NCBI GenBank assembly: GCA_965246915.1
Contig: CBDFGB010000029.1
Coordinates: forward strand, 124,001 to 188,000
DNA: 64,000 nucleotides
Source: CAVRQM01 sp965246915
Lineage (GTDB): Bacteria; Pseudomonadota; Alphaproteobacteria; Acetobacterales; Acetobacteraceae
Reading direction: 5' to 3'
Shown: positions 43,064 through 51,779 of the stretch, piece by piece
How the letters are laid out: each line of letters starts with the position of its first letter
Position numbering within the stretch: the first letter of the stretch is position 1
Notes under the pieces: generated by a model
The model's input: only the letters and a program-made list of their open reading frames with translations
Database searches by the model: none
What the model was told of the DNA's origin: nothing
Translations under genes and position numbers: made by a program

Positions 43064-44400
43064 CCCGGCATTTTGAGCTAATCGTGCGAGGTGGCGTTTG
43101 CGTGCTGCCCTGGGGCGAGGCGGAGGCCGACCTGGGCGTGAACGACGGACGGATTGCCGCGATCGGCGCGTTGGGCGGCGACTCCGCCGAGGCCGTGGTC
43201 GACGCGCGTGGCTTGAGGGTTCTGCCAGGGCTTATCGATCCGCACGTGCATTTTCGCGATTCAGGTGTACCCGGGGCAGCGCCGGAGGCGGTCGAAACGC
43301 TGGAGACCGGCACGCGTGGCGCGGTGCTCGGCGGTATCACCTGTGTCTTCGACATGCCCAACACGACGCCCGCGCTGACCGACGCGGCGGCGCTGGCCGT
43401 CAAGCAGGCTCATGTCGCACGGGTCGCGTGGTGTGATGTCGGTTTGTACGTCGGCGCCAGCATCGGTAACGCCGCGGAGCTGGCGGCGCTCGAGCTTGGC
43501 GATGGCGTCTGCGCCGTAAAGGTGTTCGCGGGGAGTTCGACGGGCGACTTGCTGGTCGCCGATGACGCTTCGCTGGAGCGGGTGATGCGTGCCGGGCGTC
43601 GGCGTATCGCCTATCACAGCGAGGACGAGGACCGGCTGCAGGCTCGCAGGACCATGTTCCGGCACGGCGAGCCTTACGGACGACACGCCGAGTGGCGTGA
43701 CGTGGAGTGCGCATTCCTTGGCACGCGCCGCATCGTCGCGCTGGCCCGGCGGACCGATCGGCCGGCGCACATTCTGCACGTCTCGACCGCGGAGGAATTG
43801 GCGTGGCTCGCCGATCACCGTGACCTCGTGAGCGTGGAAGTGCTGGTCAATCACCTGACGCAGTCGGCTCCCGACGCCTACGACCGGCTCGGGGCGTACG
43901 CGGTGATGAACCCGCCGATCCGCGACGCGCGGCACGTGGCGGCGGCGTGGGCGGCGGTTCGCGATGGCCGTGTCGACACTCTCGGTTCAGACCACGCGCC
44001 GCACGCCCGCGAGGCGAAGTCCCGTCCGTGGCCCGACACCGCCGCGGGACTGACCGGGGTGCAGACGATGCTGCCGATCATGCTCGATCACGTCGCGGCG
44101 GGTCGGCTCACATTGGCCCGTTTGGTCGACCTCATGGCGGCGGGTCCGGCGCGCGTCTACGGGCTGGTGGGGAAGGGGCGGCTGGTCGTCGGGGCGGATG
44201 CCGACTTGACGCTGGTCGATCTGGCGATGCGCCGCAGCATCGAGGCGTCCTGGCTCGCCTCGCCTTGCGGCTGGTCGCCGTTCGAGGGCGTCGCGTGCAC
44301 GGGTTGGCCCACGGTGACCGTGGTGCGCGGGATCGTCGTGGCGCGGGACGGGGCCGTGGTCGGCGTGCCGAGCGGACGGCTGGCGGCGTTCAGATCCTAG
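43060..44400 (+). CDS. pyrC: Dihydroorotase
   Basis: A 446-residue amidohydrolase. The metal-binding HVH is His62-His64 in DPHVHFRDSG, the likely carboxylated lysine is in CAVKVFAGSS near residue 152, followed by HSEDE, and a late GSDHAPH contributes the last ligands. It is of the class I type (PyrC/DHOase-like of PyrX/pyrC-2 proteins), for ring closure of carbamoyl aspartate in pyrimidine synthesis. Some members are inactive paralogues, but all metal ligands are present here. It overlaps asnB and converges on lexA. Confidence 0.9.
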   Translation: MTRHFELIVRGGVCVLPWGEAEADLGVNDGRIAAIGALGGDSAEAVVDARGLRVLPGLIDPHVHFRDSGVPGAAPEAVETLETGTRGAVLGGITCVFDMPNTTPALTDAAALAVKQAHVARVAWCDVGLYVGASIGNAAELAALELGDGVCAVKVFAGSSTGDLLVADDASLERVMRAGRRRIAYHSEDEDRLQARRTMFRHGEPYGRHAEWRDVECAFLGTRRIVALARRTDRPAHILHVSTAEELAWLADHRDLVSVEVLVNHLTQSAPDAYDRLGAYAVMNPPIRDARHVAAAWAAVRDGRVDTLGSDHAPHAREAKSRPWPDTAAGLTGVQTMLPIMLDHVAAGRLTLARLVDLMAAGPARVYGLVGKGRLVVGADADLTLVDLAMRRSIEASWLASPCGWSPFEGVACTGWPTVTVVRGIVVARDGAVVGVPSGRLAAFRS

Positions 44401-44403
44401 ACG

Positions 44404-45120
44404 TCAGTACTTCCGCATCAGCGCGACCAGCCGCCCCTGCAGCTTCACTCGATCGGCCGGGAAAATCTGCGGTTCATAGCGGGCGTTGGCGGGTTCCAGC
44501 GCGACCGAGTTGCCACCGCGACGGCGGAGGCGTTTGAGCGTCACCTCGTTATCGTCGATCACCGCGACAACGATCTGGCCATTCTCCGCGACCTCGCCTT
44601 TGCGAATGATGACGGTGTCGCCGTCCAGGATGCCGGCGTCCTCCATCGAATCACCGGCGACCTTAAGCGCGAAATGGTCCCCGCCCGCGACCAGCGCCAC
44701 CGGCACCTCGATTGTGGCATCGTCGCGGAGCGCCTCGATCGGCAAGCCGGCGGCTATGCGGCCATACATGGGCAGTTCGACCGCGCCGACCTCGTGGGCG
44801 GTTCGGACCGCCGGCAAGCGCGCCGAGAAATCACCGCGAATGACATTCGGGGCGAAGGCCGTCGGAGCCGGTGATGCTGGCTCGATCTGCCGCGTCGGCG
44901 CGTCCTGGCCAGGGAGCCGGACGACATGCAGTGCCCGCGCACGGTGGTGCCGCCGCTCCAGGAAGCCGCGCTCTTCTAGGGCGGAAATGAGACGATGAAT
45001 CCCTGATTTGGACTTGAGGCCCAGCGCTGTCTTCATCTCCTCGAAACTTGGGGAAAAGCCGGTCTCGCGCAGATGCTCGTCGATGAACATCAGCAATTCG
45101 TGCTGCTTGCGGGTGAGCAT
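44404..45120 (-). CDS. lexA: LexA repressor
   Basis: The SOS master repressor, 238 residues. A winged-helix N-terminus (TRKQHELLMFIDEHL, then SPSFEEM) binds SOS boxes. The self-cleavage site is Ala-Gly at 124-125, and the catalytic dyad is Ser158 and Lys196. A long linker (about residues 70-110) is typical of alphaproteobacteria. Two SOS-box-like sites lie just upstream, consistent with autoregulation. It converges on the dihydroorotase gene. Confidence 0.97.
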   Translation of the reverse strand: MLTRKQHELLMFIDEHLRETGFSPSFEEMKTALGLKSKSGIHRLISALEERGFLERRHHRARALHVVRLPGQDAPTRQIEPASPAPTAFAPNVIRGDFSARLPAVRTAHEVGAVELPMYGRIAAGLPIEALRDDATIEVPVALVAGGDHFALKVAGDSMEDAGILDGDTVIIRKGEVAENGQIVVAVIDDNEVTLKRLRRRGGNSVALEPANARYEPQIFPADRVKLQGRLVALMRKY

Positions 45121-45143
45121 CGACCGACTCCCAAGCCTATTTG

Positions 45144-45158
45144 GAACAAAATAGAAAC
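45144..45158. promoter_or_regulatory. SOS-box-like site, imperfect
   Basis: GAAC-N7-AAAC here, or GTTT-N7-GTTC on the other strand, differs from the alphaproteobacterial GTTC-N7-GTTC box by one base. It lies 24 bases from the lexA start codon and probably binds LexA. Confidence 0.6.
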
Positions 45159-45166
45159 TTCTTGGC

Positions 45167-45181
45167 GTTCTAGATAGGTTC
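45167..45181. promoter_or_regulatory. Perfect alphaproteobacterial SOS box
   Basis: GTTC-TAGATAG-GTTC, an exact direct repeat of GTTC with a 7-base spacer, sits about 47 bases upstream of lexA. It is expected to be the LexA operator for autoregulation and may also affect a promoter reading toward cysH. Confidence 0.8.
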
Positions 45182-45621
45182 CCGTGGCTGCGTCAAGTCC
45201 AACATGATGTCGGGCACTCCCCTCGACCTTTCCCCGGTCTGGCAATTGGCGGGTGCCGGGACCAAGCAGGTCAAATCTTCCGCTGATGCGCGCTCGACGC
45301 CATGGTGGTGGCCGCGGCCGTGATGGTCGCCTCGCACCGCCAGCCGTACAGTGTCGCGCGGATATACCTGATCGTCTGCGCCAGGCAGGCGGCGTTGCGC
45401 GCCAGCCGCCGCGCGGATCGGGACAGTCTGCGGCGAGCTCGACGCAGGCGGCCGTGCGGTGCTTCGGTGGAGACCCTACGCGCTGGCGGTACGCGCACCA
45501 CACGCGCCGTAGGATAGCGCGCAACCCTGGTCGTCGTGCCACGCGCGGCGCTTGTTCGCCTCGTGGCTTTCACCACCTATGCCCGACGTGTATTCGAATA
45601 ACCAGCAATCGGGCGCGGGAA

Positions 45622-46338
45622 ATGGATTTTCACTCGACGGCATCTGACGTCGCGGCCGATGCCGAAAGTAGGTTCCACGGCATGGACGGTGAGGCGGCGC
45701 TCGGTCTCGCCTTAAATGACGTATTTCCACGTCGCGTTGCCGTGCTTTCATCCTTTGGCGCAGATTCCGCTCTGCTGCTGGCGATGGTCGCCGAGATTGA
45801 TCCCTCCGTGCCCGTCCTCTTCCTCGACACTGGCCGGCACTTTCCTGAAACCCTCGCCTATCGCCACGCCCTCGCCGAGCGCCTCGGGTTGACGGATATC
45901 CGAGACATTCGGCCCGATCCAATCGAAGCGGCGGCCGAGGACCCTGACGGCGATCTGTGGCTCGCAGCGGATGCGTGCTGCGCGTTGCGAAAATCCCGCC
46001 CCCTCGCGCGCGCGCTTCTCCCGTTTGCGGCCTGGGTGACCGGGCGCCGACGGGATCAGGCCAGCACCCGCGCGGCGCTGCCGGTGGTCGAGCGGGATGG
46101 GCCGCGCTTCAAGATCAATCCGCTAGCCGGCTGGGACACCGCCCGAGTCGCCGCGGAGGTCCGCCGCCGCGACCTGCCGCGCCATCCGCTGACCACGCGC
46201 GGCTATCTGTCCATCGGCTGCGCGCCTTGCACCGTGCCCGTGGGCGACGGTGCCGATCCCCGCAGCGGCCGATGGGCCGGACGCGGCAAGGTCGAATGCG
46301 GTATTCATCGTCCCATCGAGCACGAAGCGAGAGCATGA
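45622..46338 (+). CDS. cysH: Phosphoadenylyl/adenylyl-sulfate reductase, APS-type
   Basis: A 238-residue thioredoxin-dependent reductase producing sulfite. The PP-loop start SSFGADSALLLAM is near residues 42-54. Cys119-Cys120 (ACCALRK) and Cys200/Cys203 (GCAPC) are the four ligands of the [4Fe-4S] cluster that marks reductases using APS rather than PAPS. The C-terminal ECGIH carries the catalytic Cys. The protein therefore probably uses adenylylsulfate directly. ATG 45622 follows a GCGGGA sequence. The stop overlaps cysD as ATGA. Confidence 0.94.
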   Translation: MDFHSTASDVAADAESRFHGMDGEAALGLALNDVFPRRVAVLSSFGADSALLLAMVAEIDPSVPVLFLDTGRHFPETLAYRHALAERLGLTDIRDIRPDPIEAAAEDPDGDLWLAADACCALRKSRPLARALLPFAAWVTGRRRDQASTRAALPVVERDGPRFKINPLAGWDTARVAAEVRRRDLPRHPLTTRGYLSIGCAPCTVPVGDGADPRSGRWAGRGKVECGIHRPIEHEARA

Positions 46339-47138
46339 CCGACCTGGACCAGCTGGAGAATCAGAGCGTCTACATCCTGCGCGAGGCCTTTGCGCGGCTG
46401 AAACCGCTCGCGATGCTGTGGTCGCTCGGCAAGGATTCCAATGTTCTGCTGTGGCTTGCGCGGAAGGCGTTTCTTGGCCGCGTGCCGTTTCCAGCCGTGC
46501 ATGTCGACACGGGCCGGAAATTTCCGGAGATGTATGCGTTTCGTGAGCGTTATTCGGTCGAGTGGGGCCTTGATCTCGTGGTTGGCGAGTGTCCGCCGCT
46601 GGAGTCGATCGACCCGAGCCTGCCGCCAGCCGCCCGCTCGGCGGCGCGAAAGACGGCGGGCCTTGCCGACGTGATCGCGCGGCGCGGTTTCGCCGGCGTC
46701 ATTACCGGCATTCGACGCGACGAACAGGCGACTCGCGCCAAGGAGCGGGTGTTCAGCCCGCGCGGGGCGGACCATCGCTGGGACGTACGCAACCAGCCGC
46801 CGGAGTTCTGGGACCAGTTCACCGCGCCGCTCGGCATCGGTGGCGAGGGCGCCCATGTCCGCGTCCACCCGCTGCTGGCATGGCGCGAGATTGACGTGTG
46901 GCGGTATATCGAGCGCGAGGGCATTCCGGTCGTGCCGCTGTATTTCTCGCGCGGCGGAATGCGGTATCGCTCGCTCGGCGACAAGGACATCACGTCGCCG
47001 GTGCCGAGCGACGCGGCGACGATTGCCGAGGTGATCGAGGAATTGCGTGGCACGACCTCGTCGGAACGGGCGGGACGGGCGATGGACAATGAAACCGAGG
47101 ACGCTTTCGAGCGGCTGCGCGTCGCGGGATATCTGTGA
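46335..47138 (+). CDS. cysD: Sulfate adenylyltransferase subunit 2
   Basis: The ATP sulfurylase catalytic subunit, 267 residues, which makes APS from sulfate and ATP with the GTPase CysN. The PP-loop SLGKDSNVLL is at about residues 30-39, with HVDTGRKFPEMY and ITGIRRDEQATRAKER further on. It overlaps cysH at the start and the cysN-cysC gene at the stop (TGATG, one base), so these genes are one translation unit. Confidence 0.96.
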   Translation: MTDLDQLENQSVYILREAFARLKPLAMLWSLGKDSNVLLWLARKAFLGRVPFPAVHVDTGRKFPEMYAFRERYSVEWGLDLVVGECPPLESIDPSLPPAARSAARKTAGLADVIARRGFAGVITGIRRDEQATRAKERVFSPRGADHRWDVRNQPPEFWDQFTAPLGIGGEGAHVRVHPLLAWREIDVWRYIEREGIPVVPLYFSRGGMRYRSLGDKDITSPVPSDAATIAEVIEELRGTTSSERAGRAMDNETEDAFERLRVAGYL

Positions 47139-49012
47139 TGGAAGGCAGCATCGGACCGATCGGGCCGCGCGACGCGCCGACGCCGATCGTCATCGTCGGC
47201 CATGTCGACCACGGCAAGTCCACGCTGATCGGTCGGCTGCTGCACGACACCGGCAACCTTCCGGACGGCCGCTTGCAGGCCGCCGAGCTGTCGAGCGCGC
47301 GGCGTGGTCTGAAGATCGAATGGTCCTTTCTTCTGGATAGTCTCCAGGCGGAGCGCGACCAGGGCGTGACGATCGACAGTACGCGGCTGCCGTTCGCGCT
47401 GAATGGCCGCCCTTTCGTCATCGTGGATGCGCCCGGGCATCGGCAGTTCCTGCGAAACATGGTCACCGGCGCGGCTGACGCCGCGGCCGCGGTGCTGGTG
47501 GTGGACGCGACCGAAGGCGCGCAAGAGCAGACGCGGCGGCACGCCATGCTGCTGCGGCTGATCGGCGTGCAGCACGTCATCGTGCTGTTGAACAAGGCCG
47601 ATCTGCTTGAGTTCGACCAGGGCCGGATCGAGGCCGCGTCGCGCGCGGTGACCTCTCTGCTGCACCGCCTTGGGATCACCCCGGTCGTGGCCATCCCGGC
47701 AAGCGCCCGGCACGGCGACAACGTCGCCGAACGCTCGGCGCTCACTGGCTGGTATGGCGGCCCGACATTGGCCGAGGCGCTGGCCTCCGTCCCGCCGCTC
47801 GCCTCGCTGGCCGACGGGCCGCTTCGCCTGCCGGTCCAGGATGTTTATCGCCATGACGATCGCCGGTTCGTGGTCGGGCGGATCGAGGGCGGACGCGTGC
47901 GGATCGGCGATACGGTGGCGATCGGCGGACAGGGTGTGGCGACGGTCGCCGGCATCGCGGCGTGGCCGCAGGCCCACGCGGTCGAAGCGTTCGCCGGTCA
48001 GTCGGTGGCGTTGGAGTTACGGCCCGATACGGTCGTCGCGCGTGGTGACCTGTTGCACGATCCGGCACAGCCGCCGCTGCGCGCGGCCCGCATCGCCGCC
48101 CGACTGTTCTGGCTGCGACAGGAGCCGCTGCGGGTCGGCGAGGCGCTGAAGTTGCGCATCGCCACCGCCGAGCATGCGGTGACCGTGGTGGCCATCCGCT
48201 CGGTCGTTCGCATCGAGGATCTGACGGAGGAGGCGGCCGACCACGTCCCACCCGAGGGCTTCGCGGAGATCGTGCTCGCGGCGCCGGAGACCTTGCCGTT
48301 CGATGCCTTCGCGCCCGGCGGTCGCGGCGGCCGCGGCGTTCTCGTCGATCGTTGGCAGCAGATCGTGGGCGGCGCGCCCTTGCTCGGCCCCGCCCCGCTA
48401 ACCGACGCGGATCGCGCGGTCTTTCCTGTCGACAGCGGCATTTCGGCATTCGATCGCGCGGCCCGCCGTGGCCATGAGGGCGGAGTCTTCTGGCTGACCG
48501 GGCTGCCCGGCGCGGGCAAGAGCACGATTGCCCGCGCCGCGGAGACATCTCTTTTTCAGTGCGGCATCGACGTGGCGGTGCTCGACGGCGACACGCTACG
48601 GGCCAGGTTGTCGGCCGATTTGGGCTTCTCCGAGACCGACCGCGCGGAGGCGGTGCGTCGCGCCGCCGCCGTGGCCCGGATCATGGCCGATGCGGGCCTT
48701 GTCGTGCTGGTGGCGATGATCGCGCCGCGCGCATCGGACCGGACGCTCGCGCGCGAGGTGGTGGGCCAGGTGTTTCGCGAGGTCTACGTTGCGGCGGACG
48801 TGGAGACCTGCGAGGCGCGCGATCCCAAGGGGCTCTATGCGGCCGCCCGAGCCGGGAGGATCGCCAACTTCACGGGCGTCGGTGCGCCATACGATGTGCC
48901 GGCGGCTGCGGACCTCGTGCTCGACACGACGGTGGGAAGTGCCGCGGCGGCGGCGGCGATGTTGACGCGGTTCGTGGAGACCGAGGTGGCGCTGCCGCCG
49001 GCTGTCATCTAA
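47138..49012 (+). CDS. cysN: Sulfate adenylyltransferase subunit 1 fused to APS-kinase-like domain
   Basis: A 624-residue fusion. The N-terminal GTPase (EF-Tu-like, GHVDHGKST at 21-29, NKAD near 152) drives ATP sulfurylase. The C-terminal APS kinase fold has GLPGAGKST at about 455-463 and keeps RDPKGLY and NFTG. However, the catalytic SPxR motif is replaced by IAPRAS (Ala529 where Ser is normal), and the R-x-E-N-I-R-R helix reads RAEAVRR. The kinase half may be weak or inactive, which fits a CysH that uses APS. Start ATG 47138 overlaps cysD by one base. Confidence 0.92.
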   Translation: MEGSIGPIGPRDAPTPIVIVGHVDHGKSTLIGRLLHDTGNLPDGRLQAAELSSARRGLKIEWSFLLDSLQAERDQGVTIDSTRLPFALNGRPFVIVDAPGHRQFLRNMVTGAADAAAAVLVVDATEGAQEQTRRHAMLLRLIGVQHVIVLLNKADLLEFDQGRIEAASRAVTSLLHRLGITPVVAIPASARHGDNVAERSALTGWYGGPTLAEALASVPPLASLADGPLRLPVQDVYRHDDRRFVVGRIEGGRVRIGDTVAIGGQGVATVAGIAAWPQAHAVEAFAGQSVALELRPDTVVARGDLLHDPAQPPLRAARIAARLFWLRQEPLRVGEALKLRIATAEHAVTVVAIRSVVRIEDLTEEAADHVPPEGFAEIVLAAPETLPFDAFAPGGRGGRGVLVDRWQQIVGGAPLLGPAPLTDADRAVFPVDSGISAFDRAARRGHEGGVFWLTGLPGAGKSTIARAAETSLFQCGIDVAVLDGDTLRARLSADLGFSETDRAEAVRRAAAVARIMADAGLVVLVAMIAPRASDRTLAREVVGQVFREVYVAADVETCEARDPKGLYAAARAGRIANFTGVGAPYDVPAAADLVLDTTVGSAAAAAAMLTRFVETEVALPPAVI

Positions 49013-49098
49013 CCCTCGGACTTGCACACAAGAAAATCGTGAATTAGCGTCAGCACCATCGCCGTTTGTGATTCTACAGACAACCGAAGGAACGCTTC

Positions 49099-50079
49099 AT
49101 GCGCCTCCTGCTCGTCCTGGCTTTGCTGAGCGCGGCCGGTCCGGCTCTCGCGCAGTCGACGCTGCTGAACGTTTCCTATGATCCGACCCGCGAGTTGTAC
49201 GCTGACTACAACAAGGTCTTCTCGGCTTACTGGAAGGAGCGCATGGGCGACGATCTGGAGATCCGGGCCTCTCACGGCGGCTCGGGCGCCCAGGCGCGGG
49301 CAGTGATCGACGGACTGGATGCCGATGTGGTGACCCTCGCGCTACAGCCCGACATCGACGCGATCGTCGAGCGCAGCCACCGGATCGGCGCGAACTGGCG
49401 CGAGCGGCTGTTCAACAACGCGGTGCCGTATACGTCGACGATCGTGTTCCTGGTGCGCAAGGGCAATCCCAAGGGCATCCAGGACTGGGCCGACCTGATC
49501 AAGCCGGGCGTACAGGTCATCACGCCAAACCCGAAGACGTCGGGCGGCGCGCGCTGGAACTACCTCGCGGCCTGGGGTGCGGCCGCCAAGGCCGGCACCG
49601 ATCCCCGCGCGTTCGTGACCGAGTTGTTCAAGCACGTACCGATCCTCGACAGCGGCGCGCGCGGTGCGACGATCACGTTCACGAAGCGTGAGCAGGGCGA
49701 CGTACTGATCGCCTGGGAAGACGACGCGCAGCTCGCGGTGGAGCAGCTCGATCCGGGCAGCGTCGAGATCGTCATGCCGAAGGTCAGCATCCGTGCAGAG
49801 CCGGTCGTCGCGGTGGTGGACGAGGTGGTCGATCGGCACGGCACGCGCGCGATCGCGGAAGCTTATCTGAAGTACATGTTCACGCCTGACGGGCAGGAGA
49901 TCGTTGCGCGCCATCACTATCGGCCAATCAATGTGACCGTCGCCGCGAAATACGCCGACAAGTTCCCGGCATTGCCGTTGTTCACGGTCGACGAGCAGTT
50001 CGGCGGCTGGAAGAAGGCGCAGGCCGAGCATTTCGCCGACGGCGGCATCTTCGACCAGATCTATCAGCCGGCGAAGTAG
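49099..50079 (+). CDS. cysP: Sulfate ABC transporter substrate-binding protein
   Basis: A periplasmic binding protein of 326 residues with a signal peptide ending at ALAQ (about residue 19). LNVSYDPTREL and the HGGSGAQARAV segment are typical of the CysP/Sbp sulfate and thiosulfate binders, and GADVV-like DADVVTLALQ helps bind the anion. It lies 86 bases after the CysNC gene in the same direction, and is followed by permeases and an ATPase, so it delivers sulfate to the operon's pathway. Confidence 0.95.
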   Translation: MRLLLVLALLSAAGPALAQSTLLNVSYDPTRELYADYNKVFSAYWKERMGDDLEIRASHGGSGAQARAVIDGLDADVVTLALQPDIDAIVERSHRIGANWRERLFNNAVPYTSTIVFLVRKGNPKGIQDWADLIKPGVQVITPNPKTSGGARWNYLAAWGAAAKAGTDPRAFVTELFKHVPILDSGARGATITFTKREQGDVLIAWEDDAQLAVEQLDPGSVEIVMPKVSIRAEPVVAVVDEVVDRHGTRAIAEAYLKYMFTPDGQEIVARHHYRPINVTVAAKYADKFPALPLFTVDEQFGGWKKAQAEHFADGGIFDQIYQPAK

Positions 50080-50104
50080 GCGCGCGGTTGGGCGGAGAGC
50101 AACG

Positions 50105-50911
50105 CTGAGCGCGCCTCTGCCAGGATTTCGGCTGACCTTCTCGGTGGCCGCGCTCTGGCTCGTGATGATCGTGGTGATCCCGCTGGCGGGCCTGTTCGGG
50201 CGCGCGGCGACGATCGGCGTGCCGGAGGCCTGGGCGCTGTTCGCCAATCCGCGCACCCTCGCCGCTTTCCGTGTCAGTTTCGGGTGCGCGGCGATCGCGG
50301 CGATACTGAACGCGCCGCTGGGATTGCTGCTCGCCTGGGTGCTGACACGGTACGATTTCCCGGGGCGGCGCGTCATCGACGCGCTGATCGATCTGCCGTT
50401 CGCGCTGCCGACGGCGGTGGCGGGCATCGCGCTCACGGCGCTTTACGTCAACAACGGCTGGCTTGGCGGGCCGCTCGCGGCGATGGGCATCAAGGTCGCT
50501 TTCACGCCGGTCGGCATCACCGTGGCGCTCGCCTTCATCGGTCTGCCGTTCGTGGTGCGCAGCGTGCAGCCGGTGCTCGCGGCGGCCGACCGCTCGGCGG
50601 AGGAGGCGGCGCTCACGCTCGGTGCCTCATCCTGGGCGATCTTTCGCCGCGTCGTGCTGCCGCCGCTGTGTCCGGCAATCCTGAGCGGCGTCGCGCTCGC
50701 GCTGGCGCGTGGGGTTGGCGAGTACGGGTCGGTTATCTTCATCGCCGGCAACCGGCCCGGCGTGTCGGAGATCCTGCCGCTGCTGATCGTCACCAAGCTG
50801 GAGCAGTACGACTACAGGGGCGCCGCGGCGCTGGGCGCGGCCATGCTGGTGGTCTCGTTCGTGCTGCTTCTGGCAATCCGCGCGAGCGGCGGGCGGACGG
50901 GCGTTGCGTAG
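50105..50911 (+). CDS. cysT: Sulfate ABC transporter permease CysT, with apparent CTG start
   Basis: A permease of about 268 residues with the binding-protein-dependent transport domain (EEAALTLGASSWAIFRRVVLP at about 170-190). No ATG, GTG or TTG occurs upstream of GTG 50144 in this frame, but the residues encoded from CTG 50105 (MSAPLPGFRLTF) match the conserved CysT start LPGFGLT. A GGCGGAGAG run lies 5 nt upstream of the CTG. If GTG 50144 were used, the product would lack that conserved start. The 3' end overlaps cysW by 8 bases. Confidence 0.9.
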   Translation: MSAPLPGFRLTFSVAALWLVMIVVIPLAGLFGRAATIGVPEAWALFANPRTLAAFRVSFGCAAIAAILNAPLGLLLAWVLTRYDFPGRRVIDALIDLPFALPTAVAGIALTALYVNNGWLGGPLAAMGIKVAFTPVGITVALAFIGLPFVVRSVQPVLAAADRSAEEAALTLGASSWAIFRRVVLPPLCPAILSGVALALARGVGEYGSVIFIAGNRPGVSEILPLLIVTKLEQYDYRGAAALGAAMLVVSFVLLLAIRASGGRTGVA

Positions 50912-51779
50912 CGCGGCCCCCCGTGACAACGGCATCGGCGAGGGCAGGCTGCTGCGCTGGAGTCTCGTGGCCGTGGCGGTCGCGGTGTTCGGCCTGATGC
51001 TGGCGCTGCCGCTCGCGATCGTGTTCACCGAGGCGCTTTCGCACGGCGCGGGGGCGTTCGTCGCGGCGATCAGCACGCCGGATGCGCGTGCGGCGATCCG
51101 TCTGACCGTCCTGGTGGCGGCGATCGTCGTCCCGCTCAACACCGTGTTCGGGTTCGCTGCCGCCTGGTGCGTCACGCGCTACCGGTTTTCGGGCCGGCGC
51201 CTCATTGTAACGATCACGGAACTTCCATTCTCCGTCTCGCCAGTCGTCTCGGGCCTGTTGTTCGTGCTGCTGTTCGGCCGCCAGGGCTGGTTGGGCCCCC
51301 TGCTGTCGGCGCAGGGCGTGCAGATCATCTTCGCCCTGCCTGGCATCGTGCTGGCCACGGTGTTCGTCACCCTGCCATTCGTCGCCATGCAACTCATTCC
51401 GCTGATGAACGCGCAGGGCATTCAGGAAGAGGAGGCGGCGCTGACGTTGGGTGCCGGATTCGTCGACATGATCCGCCGCGTGACCCTGCCGCGCGCGCGC
51501 TGGGCCCTGCTGTCCGGCGTGCTGTTGTGCAATGCCCGCGCGATGGGCGAATTCGGCGCGGTCTCCGTCGTATCCGGGCATATTCGGGGCCTCACGAACA
51601 CCGTGCCGTTGCACATCGAGATCCTGTATAACGAGTATGATCTGGTGGGAGCCTTCGCGATGGCCGCCCTGCTGGCATTGATGGCCCTGCTCACGCTGGC
51701 GCTGCGCTCCGCTCTGGAATTCGAGCATCGCCGCGCGGTGGCGCGCGGGACGGCGGCGACGCTGGTCGTCGCGTCGTGA
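50904..51779 (+). CDS. cysW: Sulfate ABC transporter permease CysW
   Basis: The second permease, 291 residues, with six hydrophobic helices and the EEEAALTLGAGFVDMIRRVTLP coupling loop. The start is TTG 50904, overlapping the cysT stop by 8 bases. The end overlaps the cysA start (GTGA). Together CysT and CysW form the sulfate channel powered by CysA. Confidence 0.94.
   Translation: MRSAAPRDNGIGEGRLLRWSLVAVAVAVFGLMLALPLAIVFTEALSHGAGAFVAAISTPDARAAIRLTVLVAAIVVPLNTVFGFAAAWCVTRYRFSGRRLIVTITELPFSVSPVVSGLLFVLLFGRQGWLGPLLSAQGVQIIFALPGIVLATVFVTLPFVAMQLIPLMNAQGIQEEEAALTLGAGFVDMIRRVTLPRARWALLSGVLLCNARAMGEFGAVSVVSGHIRGLTNTVPLHIEILYNEYDLVGAFAMAALLALMALLTLALRSALEFEHRRAVARGTAATLVVAS

Larger units (their letters stand above)
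45121..45621. other. About 500 bases between lexA and cysH
   Basis: The first 60 bases hold two SOS-box-like sites and the lexA promoter. The rest must contain the cysH promoter. An Arg-rich minus-strand frame (45271-45576) runs through it but has no recognisable domain. I looked for a riboswitch of the SAM or sulfur type and did not see one. The 45590-45620 stretch (ATTCGAATAACC) is AT-richer and just upstream of the cysH start. Confidence 0.6.

Noticed and set aside
45271..45576. Arg-rich minus-strand frame in the lexA-cysH gap.
   Set aside because: Low complexity and no domain, signal or ribosome site; cannot support a gene.
45190..45620. Sulfur-responsive riboswitch before cysH.
   Set aside because: No conserved SAM- or SAH-riboswitch core recognised; a covariance-model scan would settle it.
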